DNA from: Chitinophagaceae bacterium | Lineage (GTDB): Bacteria > Bacteroidota > Bacteroidia > Chitinophagales > Chitinophagaceae | Assembly (NCBI GenBank): GCA_947447825.1 | Contig: CANFLL010000010.1 | Coordinates: forward strand, 1-64,000 | Reading direction: 5' to 3' | Length of the DNA: 64,000 nucleotides | Part shown: positions 52,523 through 62,200 of the stretch, piece after piece | Layout of the letters: every line of letters starts with the position of its first letter | Numbering within the stretch: the first letter of the stretch is position 1 | Made by a program: the position numbers and the translations under genes | Notes under the pieces: model-generated | Told to the model about the DNA's origin: nothing | The model's input: only the letters and a program-made list of their open reading frames with translations | Databases searched by the model: none

Positions 52523-52786
52523 TTATTCAACTACTAAAAATGAAAGGTATTTGATATTTAAATACAATTTTAATTATAAAATACAATAGTCATGCACATA
52601 TAAAAGACCGTCAATGAGTTTTGAAATAGAGCGTCTCAAATTGTTTATAAATGTTGTGTATTCTTGAATATCAACATCACGAAAGTTCAAAACTCAAAGG
52701 CAACCTACAAGGTTTTTTTTCGCTTTTTTATTTGCTGCCCAGAGCTTCCAAGATAAAATTTGTTGAACTGATAACCTATCCATTTA

Positions 52787-53191
52787 TTAGCCAAAGGCAT
52801 TTTTTATAATGGAAACATTTTTGTCATCCAGTGGCTTGAATATTAAGTCAGTTATATATTCTTCCTTTTCAGCCCTAAGTTTGTCTTCTGGATTAAGGCT
52901 AGAAGTAAGAATAAAAATTTTAGTCATACAGATAATTTCCTTGTATTTTTCCTTTAGATTTTCATAAAATTCCCAGCCCCCCATCACAGGCATGTTTAAA
53001 TCGAGCAGAATAACTTCTGGTACTTCCTTTTTTATTTTTTTATTAGAAACGATTTCCTCAAAAATCCCCAGAGCCTCTTGTCCATTATAAGCTTCTACTA
53101 TTTGCTCGCACACTCCTGCATCTTCTAAGGTGATTCGATTTAATAATTGTGTCATAGAATCATCTTCTACAGACAATATTGTTTTTATCAT
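52787..53191 (-). CDS. Single-domain response regulator
   Basis: 134 residues, a receiver domain alone: acidic pair in VEDDSMTQ, phospho-acceptor Asp in VILLDLNMPVMGGWEF, ILTSSLNPED, and Lys in LIFKPLDD. It is similar in design to the regulator at 49572 (both have SSnnPEDKnRAE), so the two are paralogues on either side of the kinase. It precedes the kinase by 264 bp and may be a second target or a phosphate sink. Confidence 0.9.
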   Translation of the reverse strand: MIKTILSVEDDSMTQLLNRITLEDAGVCEQIVEAYNGQEALGIFEEIVSNKKIKKEVPEVILLDLNMPVMGGWEFYENLKEKYKEIICMTKIFILTSSLNPEDKLRAEKEEYITDLIFKPLDDKNVSIIKNAFG

Positions 53192-54184
53192 TCTTTAAAT
53201 ATTAGATTATAAAATAACCCTACCTAAAAACAGCAGATACTCTCCTGACTAATTTAATAGTGCATAGTACGGAACGGAGAACTGTTTTGTGGGGCTTTAA
53301 ACCAATTAAAGTGAAAGTAAACATTCGTTTTTAATCATAAAAACAAAACATGCTATATGCAAGTAATTTATAAAAGATTGCAATATTTGTTTCAATATGG
53401 CAGTTCAACCTAATAAGTAGATGGTACTTATTAAAAAGTAGACCTCTGTCACATAAAAGTTTTACGATTTATAAATTCTGAAGCGGATGTAGAGACTGGT
53501 TTCATGGGGCTTAAAAGTAAATAACTTTAATGCTGTCGTTTCATTGTTCTGTAAGATGCTCAATAAATTGCTGGTTTATAGTTGATTTTTAAGTCTAATT
53601 AAACTAAACACCACCACCTTTTCTCAACCTGTTATACTGAACCTTATCTAGTCTTGTATAAATGTTGTTTTATCCTGTATGAATGTTGTTTTATCTTGTA
53701 TGATTGTTGTTTTATTAACTCTCCGCCAAACGTAGCTAGAAAAACAGTCTAAATGTTGATGTTTTCACAAGTTTTTTTAATTTGTGGTCTATGATTTCTT
53801 TAGGGATTCTGTAGCAAATCAATCAGCATTGCTAGTTTGATTCTCATTTATTTGAAATTTATTTCAGGTATAGTCTTGTTAAAATGATAGAGTTTTTCCA
53901 GAGTTGCATCTATTCCATCTAATCTTTTTCATCAGCTCAATCGTGTTGATAGCCTGTTGTGCAGTATATATCAGTTACACAAAAAATTGCATAAACATTT
54001 TCAAGATGTTATTCTTGACAATTGAGATCTGGCTTATTCCAATTTAAAGAGGCATGAATTTAGGGTTAGAATTCAATAAACGTATCAATGTAGCTGAAAT
54101 AACTTTAGCATAAAGAGGTTATTACAGTTACACTAATACTGGTATCACCTTAACTTAATAATTCCAATTTGATGTATCCTCTCA
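53192..54184. other. One-kilobase gene-free region
   Basis: AT-rich with stops in all frames. It contains the short 21-bp array A8 (53641-53720). I see no gene, tRNA or clear promoter; a small RNA cannot be excluded. Confidence 0.45.
53641..53720. repeat. Short 21-bp tandem array A8, about 3.5 units
   Basis: Units of exactly 21 bp around ATGTTGTTTTAT followed by CTTGTATGA. Two units are nearly identical (53662-53682 and 53683-53703); a partial follows and a diverged unit precedes. No strong dyad. It may be a young or a dying array of the same class. Confidence 0.8.
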
Positions 54185-55585
54185 CTATTTCGAAACAATA
54201 ATTTTATGTATATAATTTTCATTGCCTATTGAAGCCCTTAGATAATAATTCCCATTGGCAAAGTTGAAAGTAGGAATACGTATTGAGTTGTTTGAGGAAG
54301 AATAATTTGAGCGAAAAATAGCCCTTCCAGTAGCATCAGAAATGGAAATAGTGATTGATTTGGTAGAAAATTTATTCAAAATAATATTAATGAAATCTTT
54401 TGCAGGGTTAGGATAAACTGAAATTTGTGCATTAGCAGGAAAAGCAACCTTTATCACTTCACTATATCCACTTGTTGCATTTTTATCTATCTTTTTTAAA
54501 CGATAATAAACCACATCTCCGCTATTGATGTCAGTAATATCTGTGTAAGAATAGTAGCTGCTGCCAGAAGCCTTAATAGATGTGATGGCAGTATATGTTG
54601 CACCATCATTACTTCTCTGCACTTCATAACTAGCCAAGTTTTGTTCGTTTGTAACTTGCCATTTAAGCAAAACATTGCTACCACTTTGTTTGGCAGTAAA
54701 AAACAATAAGTTCACAGGCAGTGTTGATAAACCTGGGCAAGCCGTATTCCAAATTCTACTTACCAATTGAGGACTATCTATAAAAGGGTTTCTGTTGTGC
54801 TGAAAACTATAAGTACCATTGTTTCTATCAATTTCTTTTTTACTAACAGGGTCTTGATTATGCCATTTAATCATCATTTGCAAAAAAGGAAGTTTCACAG
54901 CCGGAAAAGTGTTGCTATCAAAACTTTGTGAGGCATCTGTGTTCGATGACCAAGTGGGAATTTTATCCTCATACATAGTTACAAAGTATAAAAATGCCCT
55001 TGCAACGTCGCCCTTAAACTCATCTCTTGGTTCAAACACTGTTCCTGTAATGCCTGCAATAGCCGATTGACCAAGTTTACTTCCATTACGACTTGTATAT
55101 GAAGCATTTAAAACCTCGCCATAAGGATAGTTGGAGCGTTTACCATTAACATATCCATCAGTAGGAAAAATAAAATTATAGTCGGTTGCTGGTCCATTAC
55201 TAGAGGTGTTGCCACTAAACCAACTTAATGGTACAGAATGTTCCCTATTATAACAATAACCTTCACCCTTATAGGTTCCACATTGACTTGTAATAGGGGT
55301 ATATTGATATGGGTCCGCACTATCAGAATAGGTAGAATAGATATCCCAAATAACATTTGTTGAGCCAGAATCAACAGTTCTAGGCTTAATGTCTGAAACT
55401 GCATATTGGTTCCATAGATTTGCGTATGACCTTGGTGTAATTGAGGAAGAGATTATCTTCTTTAACGAAGTCTTTAAACTGTCGCAATATTTATTATTGG
55501 TACTATCATAGTATCCAACTGGAGGCTGCGCATGTAAGTTCAAGACAAATAATGCAGAAAATAAAGCTGTAAAAAGAAATTTCAT
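54185..55585 (-). CDS. Secreted endonuclease I family protein with T9SS sorting domain
   Basis: 466 residues from the ATG at 55585, which starts the signal peptide MKFLFTALFSALFVLNLHAQ; the frame extends 81 bp upstream. The catalytic domain (about 25-285) is of the EndA/NucM type, a His-Me-finger nuclease: YCYNREHSVPLSWF contains the Arg-Glu-His active site and TDYNFIFPTDGYVNGKRSNYPYG (in parts TDYNFIFPTDG and KRSNYPYG) the metal-binding Asn. A fibronectin-like linker (about 295-380) and a T9SS type A domain (ISVYPNPAKDFINI) follow. It degrades extracellular DNA or RNA, for nutrient use or biofilm turnover. Confidence 0.9.
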   Translation of the reverse strand: MKFLFTALFSALFVLNLHAQPPVGYYDSTNNKYCDSLKTSLKKIISSSITPRSYANLWNQYAVSDIKPRTVDSGSTNVIWDIYSTYSDSADPYQYTPITSQCGTYKGEGYCYNREHSVPLSWFSGNTSSNGPATDYNFIFPTDGYVNGKRSNYPYGEVLNASYTSRNGSKLGQSAIAGITGTVFEPRDEFKGDVARAFLYFVTMYEDKIPTWSSNTDASQSFDSNTFPAVKLPFLQMMIKWHNQDPVSKKEIDRNNGTYSFQHNRNPFIDSPQLVSRIWNTACPGLSTLPVNLLFFTAKQSGSNVLLKWQVTNEQNLASYEVQRSNDGATYTAITSIKASGSSYYSYTDITDINSGDVVYYRLKKIDKNATSGYSEVIKVAFPANAQISVYPNPAKDFINIILNKFSTKSITISISDATGRAIFRSNYSSSNNSIRIPTFNFANGNYYLRASIGNENYIHKIIVSK

Positions 55586-55607
55586 TAGAGAATTTTTTAA
55601 AAGTCTG

Positions 55608-55615
55608 CAAATATA
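55608..55615 (-). promoter_or_regulatory. -7 promoter box (TATATTTG) of the nuclease gene
   Basis: The minus strand reads TATATTTG, matching TAnnTTTG, 23 bp before the ATG. Array A7 begins about 70 bp further upstream. Confidence 0.45.
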
Positions 55616-55686
55616 GCAGAATGGGGTTCTGTTTAGTAAATAGAATTTAGTCCAAAAACCTGTCAACCTTTATTAGGAGGGGTCAG

Positions 55687-55947
55687 TTTTGCGGCTAAAC
55701 ATAAACGTTTTGCGGCTAAACGTACACGTTTTGCGACTAAACGTACACGTTATGCGGCTAAACGTACACGTTATGCGGCTAAACGTACACGTTATGCGGC
55801 TAAACGTAAACGTTATGCGACTAAACGTACACGTTTTGCGACTAAACGTACACGTTTTGCGACTAAACGTACACGTTTTGCGACTAAACGTAAACGTTAT
55901 GCGGCTAAACGTACACGTTATGCGCCTAAACGTAAACGTTATGCGCC
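55687..55947. repeat. 21-bp tandem array A7, about 12.4 units
   Basis: Twelve full units of exactly 21 bp and a partial one: TTTTGCG or TTATGCG, (G/A)CTA, then the dyad AACGT-AC-ACGTT that spans the unit boundary. Units occur in blocks of the same variant. The array ends one base before the stop codon of the regulator gene and starts about 100 bp upstream of the nuclease start. Confidence 0.97.
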
Positions 55948-55948
55948 C

Positions 55949-58849
55949 CTACCCATTTTTTGTTTTTATGGCAATCAGGTAATCAAATAAACTTACTTCT
56001 GTTGCTAAGGTTAACTTTTTTCTTAGTCGATACCTGCTTATCTCAACGCCTCTCACGGATATGTTCATTAATTGAGCAATCTCCTTGGTAGATAAATTCA
56101 TCCGTAGGTAGGCCGAAAGCTTTAATTCATTGGCAGAAACTGTAGGATGCAGTTCCTTTAAAACACTTAAAAAGTCACTGTGCACTTTGTCGAAGTGATT
56201 AGAAAAATTTTCCCATTCTTCGTCCATGTGTTCATCATCATTTAGGGTTCTAACCATCTTTTTTAGTTCACTTATTGCATGAGGATTATCCATTTCTTTA
56301 ATTAACTGAGTTAATCCAGACTTCATTTTGGTAAGTAATTCCCCTTTCTTCAAAAGGTGCATAGCAGAAGACGCTAATTCAGAGTTTTTAAAATCAATTT
56401 CACTTTCAAGCTTCTCGTTACGCAAAGAAACCAACTCACTTTCCGACTTCATTCTTTCTAAATCATGGATATACAATAAGCGTTTTTGCTCGGCTAAATA
56501 CCTAGCCCTCTGTTCTCTAAATTTATTTTTCAACCATCTGTAAGCAATGTAATTACCAATAATAAAGATGATAGAATACAGCAGGAATGCCCAATAGGTA
56601 AGATACCAAGGAGGAAGAATGGTGAAAGAATAACTAGCCACCGCCGACTCTTTGCCCAGATTGTTGCGCACCTTTACTTCTAAGGTGTAGTTGCCAGCTG
56701 GTAAATTGGTATATTCTTTTTCCGTGCGTTTATTCCATTGACACCAATTTTCTTCAAAATCTTTTAGTCTATAGCTATATTCTAAATTAGATTGATAGCC
56801 AAACAAAGAAGCCGAAAATTGAAACCTTATGGTTTTCCAATGGCTATCAATTTTAGGTCTAGAAGTAGCATCTTGTAATTGTGCCTCATTTACATCTTTA
56901 AAATAGCCGCCAAAAAGCAAGCTATCAGTCTTGTTAATAATGCGCACTTCCCTTACCTGTACACTTAAATCTGGTATGTTCTTCTTGTATTTTTCGTAGT
57001 TAATGTGATAGAATCCTTTTTCTCCCCCAATAAAAATGTTGTTCTGATTTACAGGATAAATGAATTCGAAACCACTGAGGAGTTTGTTCTGTAGCTCGGG
57101 CAAGATGATAACAGAGGGTTCTTTTGATGAATAATCAATAACGCCAAGCATTTTTTCATGGATGAACCAAACATTACCCGCAGCATCTTCTTTTAAATAT
57201 CTTATGCTACGAGGGCCTATCAGTTTGTTATAATAGGATGAAACTTCAAATTTGTCTTCTTGTTGGTTATAAATGTATACTCCTTTCTCAGTAGCAAAAA
57301 GTACTTCATTCTTCACTTTAAATACATGGTTATTGAGTAAGGAAGGAAGTCCATTTTTTTCTGAATAGCCAGAGACACGATATGTGCCATTATCTTTTTT
57401 TCGGATTTTGAAAAGACCGTGGTAAGGATGCGAAACCCAGATGTTATCATACTTGTCAATGGCCACAAAGCGAGAGGATTCATGGAATTCGGGAATGGAA
57501 ATGCTATTCTTTTCGAAACTACCATTTGAATAATTCAATACAGACAAGCCATTATAATTGCCTGCAATAAGTTGCGCAGTTGGAAAAGTGCCTGATGTAG
57601 GTATAAAGTTCCAATAGCCAGGGTAGGTTGTAATAGGAATTGCGTTGTTGTCTTTGATTTCAAAAGCACCTTCATGGTTTCCTAATAACAACTGATTGTT
57701 GATGGTGCTTAAACTCCACGTTTGTCCTTTGGCATTATTAACGGGCTGAAAATCGCCTTTGCTAAAGCTTATATCTGTGTTTGGTTGCACCGCAACACTA
57801 AAAACACCATTTGACGTGCCAACATATAACCTGTTATTGAACATGGTTGCAGTATAGCCAGACGCATCTTGCAAAAATGGGTTAATCTGTTTGATGGCAC
57901 TATTGTAAGTAATTAAATCAATGCCATTATCTAGTCCGAGCCATAAGTTGCTTTGATTATCTAGAAAAATACTTAGTACATTATTGTTTTGTAAGCCATC
58001 TTTTTTAGAAAACCCTTGTATGATGTTACCTTTTAAATCTATTACATATACACCATTATTGCTTGTGGCAAGTGCAAGCCATTCATCATTAATTTTTGTT
58101 GCTGCATATATCCTCGCATCCTGAAATAGTTGATTATTTGCTGATTGTAACTTTGTAATACCCGTTTTTGTTAGGATGAATAAGCCATGCTTTAGCGTTG
58201 TAACTACTGAACTATCTTTATGAATAGGAAGAATGGAAGTAACAGGATCGTTTATAAGTGGATCGGAGGTTGGGAAAAGTGGCGACCAAGCATCATTCTC
58301 AAAATGTTTCAATCCTGTTCTTAAATCGTGTGCATACAAAGTGCCATTACAAATAGAAAGTAAAGTCCATTCTGAGGATGCGGAATATGAAGCAACGGAT
58401 TCATTGATAAACTTGAATATTTTACTCGATGATCGAAAAAAGATGTCTTTGTTATAAGATATTATATCCCATACATCACCAAAGGATTTGTCTTTGGGTA
58501 ATAGAAACTGAATTAAAGAATGATATTGTAAACGACCATTGGGAGCGGGAGAGAAATATCCCAGCTCATCTTGTCCACCTACGTATATTTTATTGTCGTG
58601 ACCAATTTCTACGGAACGAACAATTGTTTTATTAGGAAGTGGATATAAGTTCCAATTCTTACCATCAAAAGAAAGTAAACCTTCATTATTAGCAAAGTAT
58701 AAGATGCCGTTTTTGTCTTGTTTTATGTCCCAGTTCTGGATTCCAGCACTGTATGATTGTTTTGAATAACTGAGAATATCTGGAAACCCAATAGTATTCT
58801 GACTGTAACAATAAATAGGAAGAAGAATGAGAAGTAGTAATCTTTTCAT
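55949..58849 (-). CDS. Reg_prop / Y_Y_Y sensor with LuxR-type HTH
   Basis: 966 residues. Signal peptide (MKRLLLLILLPIYCYSQ); two beta-propellers of Reg_prop-like repeats (about 30-620; for example DKNGILYFANNEGLLSFDGKNW in parts NGILYFANNEG and LLSFDGKNW), a Y_Y_Y domain (about 630-735; LEYSYRLKDFEENWCQW, TLEVKVRNNLGKESA) and one membrane helix (about 745-765). A coiled coil follows (about 775-850) and a C-terminal LuxR-type HTH (about 900-960; LSTKEIAQLMNISVRGVE). It detects a periplasmic ligand, probably a glycan, and acts on DNA directly from the membrane. The divergent GH16 gene is the obvious candidate target. Confidence 0.88.
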   Translation of the reverse strand: MKRLLLLILLPIYCYSQNTIGFPDILSYSKQSYSAGIQNWDIKQDKNGILYFANNEGLLSFDGKNWNLYPLPNKTIVRSVEIGHDNKIYVGGQDELGYFSPAPNGRLQYHSLIQFLLPKDKSFGDVWDIISYNKDIFFRSSSKIFKFINESVASYSASSEWTLLSICNGTLYAHDLRTGLKHFENDAWSPLFPTSDPLINDPVTSILPIHKDSSVVTTLKHGLFILTKTGITKLQSANNQLFQDARIYAATKINDEWLALATSNNGVYVIDLKGNIIQGFSKKDGLQNNNVLSIFLDNQSNLWLGLDNGIDLITYNSAIKQINPFLQDASGYTATMFNNRLYVGTSNGVFSVAVQPNTDISFSKGDFQPVNNAKGQTWSLSTINNQLLLGNHEGAFEIKDNNAIPITTYPGYWNFIPTSGTFPTAQLIAGNYNGLSVLNYSNGSFEKNSISIPEFHESSRFVAIDKYDNIWVSHPYHGLFKIRKKDNGTYRVSGYSEKNGLPSLLNNHVFKVKNEVLFATEKGVYIYNQQEDKFEVSSYYNKLIGPRSIRYLKEDAAGNVWFIHEKMLGVIDYSSKEPSVIILPELQNKLLSGFEFIYPVNQNNIFIGGEKGFYHINYEKYKKNIPDLSVQVREVRIINKTDSLLFGGYFKDVNEAQLQDATSRPKIDSHWKTIRFQFSASLFGYQSNLEYSYRLKDFEENWCQWNKRTEKEYTNLPAGNYTLEVKVRNNLGKESAVASYSFTILPPWYLTYWAFLLYSIIFIIGNYIAYRWLKNKFREQRARYLAEQKRLLYIHDLERMKSESELVSLRNEKLESEIDFKNSELASSAMHLLKKGELLTKMKSGLTQLIKEMDNPHAISELKKMVRTLNDDEHMDEEWENFSNHFDKVHSDFLSVLKELHPTVSANELKLSAYLRMNLSTKEIAQLMNISVRGVEISRYRLRKKLTLATEVSLFDYLIAIKTKNG

Positions 58850-59239
58850 ATTATGAGTAGCATCGTTGAAGTGTAAATGTATCGCAATTCAATTTGATGT
58901 AGTACATCTTATTGATCAATGTTGTACAATAGAAGTAGTAAATATGTTTAAAATGATGATAATTGATGTAAGAAGTAGTAAAGAAGTGAGCATAAAAGTT
59001 GATTGAAACAAAATAGGAATAGTTTTACAATAATCACTTTTGGGGTTATAAAACAACGATTGTTAGGAAAGATGAATAGCCTCTTTGTGGAAAAATTTCA
59101 TAAGAATTAAAATGTAAAATATACAACAGTGTTTGTTGAAACTCGGCATTCTGAATTAATCCTTTTTAAATATTTATCTCTTTGTTATTGCAATAAATAA
59201 GTGTAATAATTCTTTCAGTAAAAAATAAACGCTTCCATT
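58850..59239. other. Divergent control region between regulator and GH16 gene
   Basis: 390 bp, AT-rich, without a gene. It should hold promoters for both directions; I see no full TTTG/TAnnTTTG promoter, only a near match TCTCTTTG at 59177-59184 on the plus strand, and no clear operator dyad. Confidence 0.35.
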
Positions 59240-62200
59240 ATGATGAGTCTTTTTTATTCTTTCAACTTGCTAAATAATAAGTTGAAACTAGTCTCCACGA
59301 TTTATTGCCTGCTAATTGCAGCCTTTCTAACATCAGTAAAAGCCCAGAAACTTGTTTGGCAAGACAATTTTGATTCTGCTAAACTAAATACAAATTATTG
59401 GACCTACGACTTTGGTAATGGCTCTGATAGGAGTGCAGGTTGGGGATGGGGAAACTCTGAACTTGAATATTACACAAGTAGAAGCCAAAATGTACGCATC
59501 GAAAATGGTAACTTGGTGATTGAAGCTCGCAAAGAAGATTTTGGGGGCAACTCTTTTACTTCAGGAAGAATCAAAACAGAAGGAAGAATTCACTTCAAGT
59601 ACGGCACAGTAGAGGCAAGAATAAAAATGCCGAATGTGGCAAATGGTTTGTGGCCCGCCTTATGGACGCTTGGTACTGTAGGCGAAGTTTGGCCACAGGT
59701 AGGAGAGATTGATATACTAGAAATGGGTGCAAAAGCAGCTTTGGTGGCTAACAAAGGAAATGAACATATTACTGGTGCTATGCACTGGAACAATGGAGGA
59801 TCGCAAGGAGATACAGTTTCAAGCTATGATAATCCTACCGATTTATCAGCAGATTATCACCTTTATAAAATGGTATGGACTAGCACTAATATTTCGATGT
59901 ATATTGATAATACTTTTTACTTCTCTTTCGATATAAGTAATCCTACGCTCACAAACAGAACTGCTTTCCATACCCCACATTATTTATTACTGAACCTTGC
60001 AGTAGGAGGAAACTATCCATCCATTTTTTCGCAGAGTGGAATTACCGCAACACTGCCAGCACAGATGCTGGTAGATTATGTGCGATTATATCAAAATACT
60101 GGTGATTCATTGTATTTGGGAACTGAGCATGTTAGTAGTGGAAACTTTGGGGTTTACACAGAAACAACCCCACTAACCGATTCAATAACTATAGGCACTG
60201 ATGCAACTTTGAACTATTGGAATAACCTAACCAACATCTCCTCGCCAATTGCTTTTGAAGGTAAAAATGTATTGGCAGTTGAGGCTAAGGCGAATGAATG
60301 GTTTGGTATGGGTGTTACCAACAAGTACATTAACCTGAGTAATTATGATACAGGATATTTAAATTTTCAGTTTAAAAGTAGTTATAAAGGACAGTTTAAG
60401 TTTGGTATAACTACTGCCTTTTGGCAAAGTTGGGTAAACTTTTCAGCAGGAGTGGAACAGTTTGGATTAGTAAGAGATGGCAATTGGCATCAGGTTTCTA
60501 TACCAATGTCTGCTTTTAATAACCCTGATTCTGGTAGAAACATAGACCTTATGTCTGTGCATGATGCTTTTATGTTTTCGGGAGATGCCCCTTCTAGCGT
60601 AACCGATTTTTATTTAGATGATATCTATTTCGCAGGAGGAAAGGTAACAACTCCAACAATTCAGATTGCCATAACTTCCCCTGCTAATAATGCAGTGCTG
60701 GGTGCTGATTTGCCAGTTGTTATCAATACTTCAACAAGTACTAATGTTAAAAGCGTTGCTTTTTATAGCGGAACTACTTTGTTAGATTCTACTTTGAACT
60801 CTCCTTTTACCTATACTTGGAACAAACCAGCATTTGGCGCAGATACACTAATTGCAATTGCTAAAGATAGTTTGGGAAATAAAGCAACTTCTACTCCTGT
60901 AATCGTTTTTGTTTCTGCTGTAGGCAATAAACCGCCAATTGTAAGTATTACTTCTCCTACGGATAATGCCTCATTTATATCACCAACAAGTGTTACCATT
61001 AACGCTTCTGCATCGGATAGTGATGGTTCCATTTACAAGGTAGATTTCTATACTGGCACCACATTATTAGCATCAGCCACACAAAGCCCTTACTCGTTTA
61101 TTTGGAATAATGTTCCTGCGGGCAATTATGCAATTACAGTAAAAGCTACGGATAATGGAGGTGCTACAACTACATCATCCATGGTAAATATTATTGTAAA
61201 AAGTCCAATTCTACCTGTAGTAAGTATTGTTTCACCTGTAAATAATAGTAGCTATACCCCACCAGCTTCTATTACTATTACTGCGAATGCAACTGATTCT
61301 AATAGTACTATTTCGAAGGTTGAGTTTTATAATGATACTACATTGTTAGGACTAAGTGTTACTTCTCCTTACAGTATCACTTGGAAAAATGTAAGCTTTG
61401 GCAATTACTCAATAACAGCAAAAGCTACTGCTGCTGATGGATACTCAAGCACATCATCACCCGTTAGTGTTAAGGTTTCACCAGTTGCCTGCACAGGTGT
61501 TGCCTCCAGTGGAGATTACAGTTATGAAGTATTTAGTTATGCTGGAACAGTCTATTTCACTTTTCATCCATTGTCTACTATCGCTGGGTGCAAATCTGCT
61601 ATTATGTATTTAAAAATAGGGTCTGGTTCTGGCTCTTATCCTGGCTACACGATGACAGCATCGGGAACAAACTTCGTGTATAGCATTAAGATAGCAGATG
61701 CAACAACTACTAGCTTTTACTTTACTTACAACGTGCCTTCTGGTGGAGAAAGGAACTCATCTGGAAATCCTCATTCTTATCTCACAGGCACTACTTGTGT
61801 GGTGGGTGCACCCACTGTTTCAATTACTTCACCGGCAGATGCCACAACATATAATGCACCTGCAAGTATTGATATTTCTGCTACTGCTACAAGTTTAAAT
61901 GATTCAATTACTAAAATAGATTTCTATTATGATACCACATTAATTGGTACTTCAACCAAAAGTCCATTTAGCATTACATGGTCTGGCGTTGGTGTGGGAA
62001 TTTATGCAATAAAGGCAAAAGCTACCAATTCAAGTGGAATATCTGCTAGTTCAACTCCTATAAATGTGACGGTGGTAGCTCCCAATACTGACGGTTATTG
62101 TGGAATAGCATTTAGTAAGGATTATGAATATAAAGCCGAAACAAACAACGGCATCGTAACAATTACTATGCATCCATTAACCCCCATAGCTGGTTCACAG

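Noticed and set aside
55689-55982. A 97-codon frame of LNVHVMR repeats
   Set aside because: Array A7 in one phase; it runs into the end of the regulator gene on the other strand.
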